Assembly (NCBI GenBank): GCA_937863945.1
Contig: CALMIB010000141.1
Location: forward strand, 1 to 9,376
Direction: 5' to 3'
DNA: 9,376 nucleotides
Origin: an uncultured Longilinea sp.
GTDB lineage: Bacteria; Chloroflexota; Anaerolineae; Anaerolineales; Anaerolineaceae
Below are positions 1 to 5,862 of this stretch, one piece after another. The notes under the pieces are model-generated. The model was given only the letters and a program-made list of their open reading frames with translations. It did not search any database and had not been told where the DNA came from. The position numbers and the translations under genes are program-made. Within the stretch, counting starts at the first letter, position 1. Every line of letters starts with the position of its first letter.

Positions 1-216
1 ATGGAACCGATTATAACAGAGGCGCCCCGTGCAAAATTTCGCGGCGACTACTTTCAAACGCTGCATCCGGGTCGGAATTCAGAGGGGTTTTCCTTCGCGG
101 AGAAGCTGCCCGAACTGTCATATTTTGGCGCCAGGATCGTTTATAGAGATGTACATGCAAGGCACACGAACACCTTGCAGAAAATCTGTTTTTCAGGAGA
201 AACGTTATGAAAAAAG
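1..216. other. Left flank of the IS, no complete gene recognised
   Basis: A plus-strand frame is open from position 1 to a TGA at 208-210 and encodes 69 residues. It matches no family I recognise and may be chance or the tail of a gene starting outside the window. No minus-strand gene continues here from the thiamine operon. The stretch looks less GC-rich than the neighbouring genes. Its one notable signal is the ribosome-binding-site-plus-ATG at its right end, listed separately. A 7-bp inverted repeat at 156-162/173-179 is not followed by a T-run, so I do not call it a terminator. Confidence 0.35.
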
Positions 217-220
217 CTAG
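195..220 (+). pseudogene. Possible start of a small ORF interrupted by the IS
   Basis: AGGAGA at 195-200 lies 6 bases before an ATG at 207-209, followed by AAA AAA GCT. The IS begins at 221, so the ORF is cut after about four codons. Removing the IS and one CTAG copy joins 207-220 to 1400 onward and restores a frame of 56 residues ending at TGA 1554-1556. Its start would read MKKARKILSLFLILLFS, a basic then hydrophobic pattern like a signal peptide. The ATG also overlaps the TGA (208-210) of the preceding plus-strand frame as ATGA. Against a real gene: the second half runs antisense to the thiP 3' end and through an extragenic-type repeat, and no known family is recognised. Confidence 0.25.
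217..220. repeat. Left CTAG flank, probable target-site duplication
   Basis: CTAG directly abuts the left terminal inverted repeat, and the same four bases abut the right end at 1396-1399. The bases beyond differ (G at 216, A at 1400). This fits a 4-bp target duplication; from memory, YTAR targets are reported in the IS701-like part of the IS4 superfamily. CTAG is its own reverse complement, so the sequence alone cannot separate a duplication from four extra bases of inverted repeat. Confidence 0.6.
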
Positions 221-235
221 CTACCCGACAGTTTG
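221..235 (+). repeat. IS left terminal inverted repeat
   Basis: CTACCCGACAGTTTG is the exact reverse complement of 1381-1395. Weaker matching continues a few bases inward. On the minus strand it also encodes the last four transposase residues (QTVG) and the TAG stop. Confidence 0.9.
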
Positions 236-1306
236 GGATAAGATGGGCATGAAATGGATCGAAAACGGTTTATCATTCGCCAGATACCGATCTCGTATAT
301 AGAGACCGATACGAAACAAGCTCAAGTCGCGCCGGTTGGCACGATCAACCAGCCGACGCAAGCCGTTTTTGATCACGCGCGAGCCGGTGGCGAGCAGATC
401 GAGGTAGAGCAGCATGACTGCCAAGGTGAGACGATGCAGGTGCATGGCGGTATGCAAGCGCGAGCTTTCCAAATCAAAGCCATTGTCTTTCAGGTCGCCA
501 AAGGTTTCCTCGATCCAGGCGCGGCGCTGGTAGGCTTTGAGCGCCGCAGTCAAGCTCAGCAGGCTGGTGGCCAGCAGCCAAGGTTCGGGCTCACCCACTT
601 GCCAGTAGGCCAACAGATGGGTACGGTAAGCATGCTGCTGGGTGTAGTCTACTTCCCCCAGCCAGACACGCTGCCCGGCTTTCTGGATCACCTGGCCAAA
701 GGCTTGCCAGGGGCTGTTAGCGTCCGGACGAAACAACTGGCTGCTTTTTTGCCGCAAGACATACTGCCAATACCACTGATCCAACTGTTTGAGCACTTCA
801 ATGGCCCCAAATTCCTGATCCCCGACCAACAGCACCTGTGCGCCGACTGGCAGCAGACCATGCACATAGCGCAACAAGGCCAATTGGCGCGCTGCCGAGC
901 TATGCCCGCGGCTCTTGGGCACCCACATCCAGGCCAACGGGATCGTGCGGTGGCGATAGGCCAGACTGACCAACAGCAGTTGATGCCATGGCCCGACTTT
1001 GCTGCCATCCACCACCAGCCGATACTCGCGCCCCACCTGTGCGTTCAGGATCGGTTGGATGACCGGCTCATACCACTCGCGTACGCGGATCTGTGCGTTG
1101 GCCACCAGCCGTTCCAGTCGCCGCACCGCGCTGTTGCGCATCGCCGACCCTGGCAGCAAGCTGGCCACTCGCCCCAGTTGCACCGTGCGACCCACATAGA
1201 TCCCAGCCAGCAACCAGGCCATCGTCTTCACTCGGCTGATCCGTTCGTTCGGTCGCATTTGATGAATCTTCCGTTTCCAAGTATCATACACTTTGCTGAT
1301 CGGCAT
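221..1306 (-). CDS. IS4-family DDE transposase
   Basis: The 361-residue protein should catalyse cut-and-paste movement of the surrounding element. The DDE catalytic set is visible: D100 in VVDGSK, D163 in LLVGDQEFG and E266 within the family signature Y-x2-R-x3-E-x6-K (Y259, R262, E266, K273). The stretch between D163 and E266, about 100 residues, is where IS4-type enzymes carry a beta-rich insertion. The start is the ATG at 1304-1306, preceded by AAGGAG (plus-strand 1314-1319) at a 7-base spacing. The frame is intact and of usual length, so the enzyme is probably functional. It is codirectional with the upstream thiamine operon and no terminator is seen between them, so it may receive readthrough transcripts. 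A 381-residue plus-strand frame over the same region is an antisense shadow. Confidence 0.93.
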   Translation of the reverse strand: MPISKVYDTWKRKIHQMRPNERISRVKTMAWLLAGIYVGRTVQLGRVASLLPGSAMRNSAVRRLERLVANAQIRVREWYEPVIQPILNAQVGREYRLVVDGSKVGPWHQLLLVSLAYRHRTIPLAWMWVPKSRGHSSAARQLALLRYVHGLLPVGAQVLLVGDQEFGAIEVLKQLDQWYWQYVLRQKSSQLFRPDANSPWQAFGQVIQKAGQRVWLGEVDYTQQHAYRTHLLAYWQVGEPEPWLLATSLLSLTAALKAYQRRAWIEETFGDLKDNGFDLESSRLHTAMHLHRLTLAVMLLYLDLLATGSRVIKNGLRRLVDRANRRDLSLFRIGLYIRDRYLANDKPFSIHFMPILSQTVG

Positions 1307-1380
1307 CTCGTCGCTCCTTCCAGAATGGTTTCGCTAAACGCATTCTACTGGAGTTCCGGATGTCGATCAGCCCTTTCTCT

Positions 1381-1395
1381 CAAACTGTCGGGTAG
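1381..1395 (-). repeat. IS right terminal inverted repeat
   Basis: CAAACTGTCGGGTAG is the exact reverse complement of 221-235. It marks the transposase-promoter-proximal end of the element. Confidence 0.9.
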
Positions 1396-1399
1396 CTAG
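1396..1399. repeat. Right CTAG flank, probable target-site duplication
   Basis: CTAG directly follows the right inverted repeat and matches 217-220. See the left copy for the ambiguity caused by its palindromic sequence. Confidence 0.6.
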
Positions 1400-1431
1400 A
1401 AAAATTCTTTCTTTATTCCTAATTCTTCTCT

Positions 1432-1458
1432 TCTCTGAGATCTCTGTGACCTCTGTGG
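1432..1458 (-). repeat. 9-base-period CACAGAG-type extragenic repeat
   Basis: Read on the minus strand, three consecutive 9-mers are CCACAGAGG, TCACAGAGA and TCTCAGAGA. They share a core nCAGAG and run on into AG-rich sequence. They lie in the AT-rich spacer 11 bases downstream of the thiP stop. From memory, CACAGAG-type strings of this kind recur between genes in many environmental bacteria, but I cannot check copy number here. There is no hairpin plus T-run, so this is not an evident terminator for the thiamine operon. Confidence 0.5.
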
Positions 1459-1468
1459 CTTCTTACTC

Positions 1469-3151
1469 TTATATTGTTTCGCCGCCCAGGCGCTCGATGA
1501 CCAGGATGCCCAGCGCGCACACCAGCAGCAGCAGCGTCGCCATCGCCATGGCCTGACCGTAGTTCAATCCGCCCGGTTGCGATAGGAAACGGTAAATCGC
1601 CACCGGCAGCGTGGGCGTCGCGGGGCGCGCCAGGAATGAGGTCGCGCCGAACTCACCCAGCGAGATGGTGAACGAGAACACCGCGCTGACCAGCGCCGCG
1701 CGCGCGATGATCGGCAGATCCACCTCCAGCCAGGCGCGCAGCGGAGAAGCCCCCAGCACCGCCGCCGCGTGTTTGAGCGAGCGCGGGATGGAAGCCATGG
1801 CCGGGGCCAGCGTGCGCACCACGAAGGGCAGCGCCACCAGCGAGTGCGCGATCGGGATCAGCAGCGGGAACGAGCGCGCGTCCAGCGGCGGCCGGTTGAA
1901 CACCACGATAAAGCCCAGCCCCAGCGTCACCGCTGAAGCGCCCAGCGGCAGCAGCAGCAGCGGCTCCAGCCAGCGGTTGGCCCGCGAGGGCCGATTGAGC
2001 GCAGCGGATGCCAGCGCGCCCAGCGCCAGCGAAATCACCACCGTCGTCCCGGCGTAAGCCAGCGAATTGCGCGCCGCCTCGATGGGCGGCACGTAAAACA
2101 GCGACCCGCGCCGGTTGACAAACAGCTCGCGGTAATAATCCAGCGTCAGTCCGCTTTGCACCGCACCGCGCTCACCGCGCGCCGGCTCCAGGCGGGTCAC
2201 CGAGCGCAATCCCAGCGCTGCCAGCGGCGAAACCAGCAGCGCGGCCAGCAAAAACACCACCCCGCCCACCAGCAGGCGTTCGCGCCAGGTCTTCACCGGG
2301 CGGGTGCCCTCGCCGCGCAGGCGTGGCGACAGCGGCACGGCGCGCCTGCCGCCCAGCCGGCTGTTCAGCACCGAAATGGCCAGCGTGCAGGCCAATTGCA
2401 CCGCCGAGAGCAGCCCGGCCAGCGGCAGGTTCAGCATTTGCAGCGCCTGGATGTAGATCTCCACCTCCAGCGTGGCATAGCGCGGTCCGCCCAGCAGCAG
2501 CACCACGCCGAAGCTGGTGAAATCGAACAGGAACACCAGCAGCGCCGCCGATAGCAGCGCCGGTTTGAGCAGCGGCAGGGTCACCTCGCGCAGCGTGCGC
2601 AGCGGCGAGGCTCCCAGCACACGCGCGGCCTGCTCCAGGCGCGGATCGAGCTGCGCCAGCGCGCTGCCCACCACGCGGATCACCACGGTGGTGTTATAAA
2701 ACACATGCGCCAGCAGGATGGCGCCCAGCGTGTTGAGCACCTGGATGGGCGGCGTGTCCAGCCCGAACGCGTTCATCAGCAGCAGATTCAGCCCGCCGCG
2801 CGGCCCCAGTAGCGCGTTGAAGCTGGCCGCCACCACCACCGTCGGCAGAATGAACGGCAGCGTGGTCAGCACGCGCAGCAGGCGCTTGCCGGGAAACTCG
2901 AAACGCGCGAAGACATAGGCAGCCGGAAGCCCGACCGCCAGCGTCAGCAGTGTCGAGAGCCCCGCCTGCCAGAAGGTGAACCCCAGCGGGCGCAGCACGC
3001 GCCCCCAATTGAATAACGTGCCACCCGCCCAGGATTCAACCGCCAGGCGGAAGACCGCCCCCAGCGGAAGGAAGAAGAACACCGCCAGAAAGACCAGCGG
3101 CGCGCCCCACAACCAGGCTGCGCGCGGCACACGCCTCAGCGCAGCCCTCAC
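1469..3151 (-). CDS. thiP: Thiamine ABC transporter permease ThiP (two-domain)
   Basis: This is the membrane component of a binding-protein-dependent importer and should form the thiamine channel. The 560 residues contain two permease domains in one chain, as in ThiP and FbpB-type proteins. Each has an EAA cytoplasmic loop that docks on the ATPase: EQAARVLGASPLRTLREV (about 173-190) and KHAAAVLGASPLRAWLEV (about 460-477). Hydrophobic helices lie around 12-35, 58-82, 93-115, 135-165, 196-220 and 240-262, then 293-315, 360-385, 393-418, 428-450, 484-505 and 535-553. The start is GTG at 3149-3151, whose GTGA overlaps the thiB stop; GGAGG (plus-strand 3162-3166) lies 10 bases upstream, so translation is probably coupled. 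A linker at about 264-290 contains a palindromic stretch, listed separately. Substrate assignment rests on thiN, the TPP riboswitch and the ThiB neighbour. No thiQ ATPase follows. Confidence 0.88.
   Translation of the reverse strand: MRAALRRVPRAAWLWGAPLVFLAVFFFLPLGAVFRLAVESWAGGTLFNWGRVLRPLGFTFWQAGLSTLLTLAVGLPAAYVFARFEFPGKRLLRVLTTLPFILPTVVVAASFNALLGPRGGLNLLLMNAFGLDTPPIQVLNTLGAILLAHVFYNTTVVIRVVGSALAQLDPRLEQAARVLGASPLRTLREVTLPLLKPALLSAALLVFLFDFTSFGVVLLLGGPRYATLEVEIYIQALQMLNLPLAGLLSAVQLACTLAISVLNSRLGGRRAVPLSPRLRGEGTRPVKTWRERLLVGGVVFLLAALLVSPLAALGLRSVTRLEPARGERGAVQSGLTLDYYRELFVNRRGSLFYVPPIEAARNSLAYAGTTVVISLALGALASAALNRPSRANRWLEPLLLLPLGASAVTLGLGFIVVFNRPPLDARSFPLLIPIAHSLVALPFVVRTLAPAMASIPRSLKHAAAVLGASPLRAWLEVDLPIIARAALVSAVFSFTISLGEFGATSFLARPATPTLPVAIYRFLSQPGGLNYGQAMAMATLLLLVCALGILVIERLGGETI
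2310..2329. repeat. Near-perfect 20-bp palindrome inside the thiP linker
   Basis: TCGCCGCGCAGGCGTGGCGA pairs with itself except for one mismatched position per arm and the two-base centre. It falls in frame in the hydrophilic linker between the two permease domains and encodes part of LSPRLRGEG. That peptide resembles translations of common extragenic palindromic repeats, which suggests an old in-frame repeat insertion. Repeat-family membership is inferred. Confidence 0.45.
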
Positions 3152-4209
3152 TTCAGCACGACCTCCGTCCAGGCGTTGATCCAGGCCTCGCGGTTGGCGT
3201 TGATCCGCGCCGGGTCGAGCGTAGCCGGTTTGGCCGGGATCTGGACGTTCCTGGCAAACACGTCAGGCAGTTGGGCCTGCGAATTGACCGGGAAGACAAA
3301 CATTTGCAGTGGCATATCCTCCTGGAAAGCCGTGCCCAGCATAAAATCGACGAACTTCTCGGCCAGCGCGCGCTGCTGCGTGCCCTTGAGGATGCCGACG
3401 AACTCGATCTGGCGGAAGCAGGCGTTGTCGCCGACGATCGAAGCGGTGGGCGCGTCCTCGCGCGGCGGATCGGCAAAGATCACCTCGGCCGCCGGGCTGG
3501 AACCGTACGAGACCACCATCGGCTGCGCGCCCTTGCCGGAAGAGCCGCTGAAGTTGGTGTAGTAGGCGGTCTCCCAGTCGCTGGCCACTACCAGGCCGTT
3601 ATCCACCAGCCCCTGCCAGTACGCCAGGTAGCCCTCCGGGCCGTACTGTGCGATGGTCGCCATCAGGAAGGCCAGGCCGGGCGAGGAGGTGGCCGGGTTT
3701 TCAGTCACCAGCAGGCCCCTGTATTCGGGCTTGAGCAGGTCGTCCAGCGACGCCGGCACGGCCAGACCCTTCCCGGCGAAATAGGCCTTGTCATAGTTAA
3801 TGCACACATCGCCGTAATCCACCGGCAGCGCGCCGTTGGCCGGGTCGAGCTTGAACTCGGCCGGGATGTCGGCCAGCAGCGGCGACGCGTACGGCTCGAA
3901 GATTCCGGCCTCCAGCGCGCGGCTGAGGAAGGTGTTATCCACGCCGTAGAACACATCCGCGCGCGGCGCATCCTTGGAAAGCACCGCCAGGTTCACCGCC
4001 GCGCCGGTATCGCCGCTTTTGGCGAACACCAGCGTGACGTTGTTCTCCTGCTCAAACTGCCGGATCAGCTCCTCGCTCACGGCAAACGAGTCGTGCGTCA
4101 TCACGGTCAGCGTGGCCGGCCCGGCAGGGGTTGCCGGTGCAGCGGCCGGCGCGCAGGCTGCCAGCAGCCCGATCAAAGCCAACACAAGAAAAACGCGTGC
4201 AGTTTTCAT
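3148..4209 (-). CDS. thiB: Thiamine-binding lipoprotein ThiB (substrate-binding protein)
   Basis: This 353-residue protein should capture thiamine (or its phosphates) outside the membrane and deliver it to ThiP. Residues 1-19 form a lipoprotein signal: basic start MKTAR, hydrophobic run, then lipobox LAAC with C19 as the lipidated cysteine. An Ala/Pro linker (20-33) leads into a type 2 periplasmic-binding fold that starts LTVMTHDSFAVSE. Family-like segments include KSGDTGAAVN (64-73), DVFYGVDNTFL (85-95), DYGDVCINYDKAYF (131-144), NPATSSPGLAF (171-181) and SDWETAYYTNFSGSSGKG (210-227). I chose the ATG at 4207-4209 because a GAGAGG precedes it and the signal peptide starts there; the frame stays open to 4959 but the extra residues are out-of-frame thiN sequence. 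The gene lies 35 bases after thiN and overlaps thiP by four bases. Lipid anchoring fits a monoderm-like cell envelope. Confidence 0.9.
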   Translation of the reverse strand: MKTARVFLVLALIGLLAACAPAAAPATPAGPATLTVMTHDSFAVSEELIRQFEQENNVTLVFAKSGDTGAAVNLAVLSKDAPRADVFYGVDNTFLSRALEAGIFEPYASPLLADIPAEFKLDPANGALPVDYGDVCINYDKAYFAGKGLAVPASLDDLLKPEYRGLLVTENPATSSPGLAFLMATIAQYGPEGYLAYWQGLVDNGLVVASDWETAYYTNFSGSSGKGAQPMVVSYGSSPAAEVIFADPPREDAPTASIVGDNACFRQIEFVGILKGTQQRALAEKFVDFMLGTAFQEDMPLQMFVFPVNSQAQLPDVFARNVQIPAKPATLDPARINANREAWINAWTEVVLK

Positions 4210-4244
4210 TTTCAACCTCTCCACTTCAACAGGATCTGCGATAT

Positions 4245-4895
4245 CTATCTTTTGCGTGTGTGGATGCACAATAAAATCCCGGCGCGCAGCCACACATCCG
4301 CCGTGTCGCCCTGCATCTCGTTGCTGATTCCGCGCGTGCTGTCCGGGTAAAGCGTCTCGCCGCGCAGCGGGTAGCGCAGCGCCTGCGTGCTCACGCCCTC
4401 CGCCGGGCCGTTCCACGGCAGCAGCGAAACGATGTCGCCCTGGCGCCCGTGAATCTCCGCCCGCTCGCGGATCAGGAAGACCTCCTCGCGCCCGTCCTCC
4501 AGGCGCGCGTCCAGCCCGGCCAGTTCCGGTCGCAGCAGCAGGCCCAGGTTGCCCAACGTCTGGTCCAGCCGCCCGCCCAACGCCGCCACCAGCAGGATCG
4601 CGTGGCTGCCGGTTTGCAGCGCGGCCGCCAGGGCCAGCTCCAGATCGGTAGCATCCTTCTCGCGCGGGTAACGGCGCACCTCGGCGCCGTTTTCGGCCGC
4701 CCAGCGCACTTCCACCTCCGTCACCGAATCCAGATCTCCGATCAACAGACGCGGTGCCAGCCCCAGGCGGCGCAAATGGCGCAGCCCGCCGTCCGCCGCG
4801 ATCAACCAGTCGTCGGGGCGCAGCAGCGCGGCCAGCCGTTTGGGGCTGCGCAGCCTGCCGTTGACAAAAATCACTGTGCGTTTGGGTGAAAGCAT
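4245..4895 (-). CDS. thiN: Thiamine pyrophosphokinase
   Basis: The enzyme transfers pyrophosphate from ATP to thiamine, giving thiamine diphosphate (TPP) and AMP (EC 2.7.6.2), in the cytoplasm. The 216 residues are normal family length. Hallmarks are AADGG (33-37), the acidic GDLDS (53-57), KDATDLELAL (80-89), LGGRLDQTLGN (106-116) and, in the C-terminal thiamine-binding domain, STRGISNE (186-193). I take the ATG at 4893-4895 as start; a TTG three bases earlier lies in the terminator U-run. No AGGAGG-type site is present: the only candidate is a GGGGG run (plus-strand 4905-4909) inside the terminator hairpin, which can pair with CCUCC through one G-U wobble. It is the first gene after a TPP riboswitch and is followed by thiB and thiP, so the operon imports thiamine and activates it, with its product as the repressing ligand. 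Confidence 0.93.
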   Translation of the reverse strand: MLSPKRTVIFVNGRLRSPKRLAALLRPDDWLIAADGGLRHLRRLGLAPRLLIGDLDSVTEVEVRWAAENGAEVRRYPREKDATDLELALAAALQTGSHAILLVAALGGRLDQTLGNLGLLLRPELAGLDARLEDGREEVFLIRERAEIHGRQGDIVSLLPWNGPAEGVSTQALRYPLRGETLYPDSTRGISNEMQGDTADVWLRAGILLCIHTRKR

Positions 4896-4896
4896 C

Positions 4897-4924
4897 AAAA
4901 AACACCCCCGCCGTGGAGGGTGTT
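4897..4924 (-). terminator. Riboswitch-controlled intrinsic terminator
   Basis: On the minus strand a stem pairs 4924-4915 with 4909-4901 (AACACCC with GGGTGTT plus two more G-C pairs around one bulged base), with a 5-base loop, and runs straight into six T's (4902-4897). The next base but one begins the thiN ATG. The 5' arm CCCTCC (4920-4915) is complementary to GGAGGG (4951-4946) at the 3' end of the aptamer, giving a plausible six-base antiterminator pairing when TPP is absent. Confidence 0.85.
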
Positions 4925-4940
4925 GGAAATTCTGGCACTC

Positions 4941-5033
4941 GACTTCCCTCCGCCGGCATTACCCGGATCAGGTTATAAGGGTCGAGGACTGGTTGTCCTC
5001 CTCTCAGCCCGGTTCCACCGGGCTCCCCGTGTT
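4941..5033 (-). promoter_or_regulatory. TPP riboswitch (THI element)
   Basis: The minus strand carries the conserved thi-box features in order. They are ACGGGGAGCC at the 5' side; a hairpin with 8-bp arms (5017-5024 with 5006-5013); CTGAGAG (5007-5001); an optional extra hairpin GAGGAC/GTCCTC (5000-4984); ACCCTT; CCTGATC (4972-4966); and TAATGCCGGCGGAGGGA (4961-4945) ending in AGTC. These form the pyrimidine-sensing and pyrophosphate-sensing arms of the known TPP aptamer. It lies about 50 bases before thiN with a terminator between, so binding of TPP should stop transcription of thiN-thiB-thiP. The edges are approximate; the closing stem P1 probably extends to about 4935 and 5038. Confidence 0.95.
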
Positions 5034-5046
5034 CAGTTGTAGGTTT

Positions 5047-5074
5047 AGTATAGCCCCGATTTTGGCGTTGTCAA
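5047..5074 (-). promoter_or_regulatory. Sigma70-type promoter of the thiamine operon
   Basis: The -35 box TTGACA (5074-5069) is a perfect consensus. The -10 box TATACT (5052-5047) matches five of six, with a 16-base spacer. The predicted transcript would start near 5040, just before the aptamer. The -35 box begins two bases after the TGA of the upstream hydrolase gene, so the thiamine operon has its own promoter packed against that gene. Confidence 0.8.
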
Positions 5075-5076
5075 GA

Positions 5077-5856
5077 TCAGCGCACGCGCCGCTTCCACTC
5101 CTCTTTCAACTGCAACTGGCGCGGACTTTCGCCCGAGGCCAGCCCGAGGAAATCAGTCACCAGGCGGTTGAACTTGCTGCTGTCGTCCAGCATGGGGAAG
5201 TGCCCGCCCGGCTCAAACAGCACGGCATGCATCTGCTCGGGCAACTCATTGAGCTGCTCGAGGCGCGGCGGCAGCACCGCCGGGTCATTGGCGCCGTGCA
5301 CCAGCAGGCACGAGGTGGTGAACTGCCGCCACAGTGCGTCCAACCCGGCCAGGTCAGTCAGCGACCCCGCCACCACAGCCGGATCCGCCTTGGGCAGCTC
5401 CACCCGGGCCGCGTCGGCCGCTGGCACGCGCGGCAGCAGCCATTCGCCCAGTTCTGCCGGGCTGGCCGTGCGCAGCCGCCCGGCCAGGTTGCTCTCCTCC
5501 AGCGGGTACGACACCGCCATCACCCGGTCCACGGTCTGCGGATGGCTGGCGGCATAGGCCATGGCCGCCAGCGCGCCCAGGCCGTGCCCCACCAGCACCA
5601 CCCGGCCGATGCCCATATTTTCCAGAAAGCCGTCAATCAACGCGGTCTGCTGTTCCAGGCCGTATTGCTGGGTCTTCGCGCTGTCGCCAAAACCCCACAG
5701 GTCCAGCGCATAAGCCCGGTAGGAAATCGAGGTCGCCTGCATGGCCGGCAGCCAGTAGCGCCATGAACCCACCCAGCCGTGCAGGAAAACCACCGGTTTT
5801 CCACGGCCAAGCACTTCGTAGTGCACGCTGCCAGAATCCAGAAAGACGACGCTCAT
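5077..5856 (-). CDS. Alpha/beta-hydrolase-fold protein lacking the nucleophile serine
   Basis: The 259-residue protein has the fold's landmarks in order. These are the oxyanion-loop HGW (26-28), DLWGFGDS (52-59), a nucleophile-elbow segment LVGHGLGALAAMAYA (88-102), a cap region about 115-175, an acid candidate D191 in VHGANDP, and a histidine H219 in EPGGHFPM. The elbow normally reads GxSxG; here it reads G-H-G-L-G, with glycine (codon GGC, 5581-5583) where serine is expected. Acid and histidine are kept. One base change (AGC to GGC) would explain it. The protein may be a non-catalytic ligand-binding relative, use a different chemistry, or reflect a sequence error. It starts 6 bases after the response-regulator stop with no strong ribosome binding site, suggesting translational coupling. 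No signal peptide is seen. The substrate is unknown. Confidence 0.85.
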   Translation of the reverse strand: MSVVFLDSGSVHYEVLGRGKPVVFLHGWVGSWRYWLPAMQATSISYRAYALDLWGFGDSAKTQQYGLEQQTALIDGFLENMGIGRVVLVGHGLGALAAMAYAASHPQTVDRVMAVSYPLEESNLAGRLRTASPAELGEWLLPRVPAADAARVELPKADPAVVAGSLTDLAGLDALWRQFTTSCLLVHGANDPAVLPPRLEQLNELPEQMHAVLFEPGGHFPMLDDSSKFNRLVTDFLGLASGESPRQLQLKEEWKRRVR

Positions 5857-5862
5857 CGGGGC

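Larger units (their letters stand above)
221..1395 (-). mobile_element. Complete IS4-type insertion sequence (~1175 bp)
   Basis: The element is bounded by perfect 15-bp inverted repeats (221-235 and 1381-1395), flanked by CTAG on both sides, and holds one intact transposase gene on the minus strand. About 89 bases separate the transposase start from the right end and should carry its promoter, though I see no convincing -35/-10 pair. At the other end there is no spacer: the transposase stop codon is the outermost triplet of the left repeat. The element sits 73 bases downstream of the thiP stop in the same orientation. Intact ends and ORF suggest a recent and possibly active insertion. I cannot assign an ISfinder name. 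Confidence 0.88.

Noticed and set aside
156..179. Inverted repeat TGCAAGG/CCTTGCA as a terminator
   Set aside because: It has only 7 bp with a 10-base loop, and no T-run follows directly on either strand.
1307..1395. Transposase promoter with a TAGAAT -10 box
   Set aside because: The nearest -35-like hexamer (TCGACA) is only about 13 bases away, too close for a convincing sigma70 promoter.
254..1399. 381-residue plus-strand ORF across the IS
   Set aside because: It is antisense to an intact transposase with a full DDE/YREK set, is Gln/His/Pro-rich without recognisable domains, and has no supporting context.
3271..4350. 359-residue plus-strand ORF opposite thiB
   Set aside because: It is the antisense shadow of a well-supported binding protein, rich in Arg/Gly/Gln/His with no fold signature.
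4896..4898. TTG start codon for thiN
   Set aside because: It lies within the terminator U-run and only adds one residue. The adjacent ATG at 4893-4895 is the more likely start.
3148..4959. 603-residue reading of the thiB frame starting at 4959
   Set aside because: The first 250 residues are an out-of-frame reading of thiN and the riboswitch. The real start at 4209 has a ribosome binding site and a lipoprotein signal.
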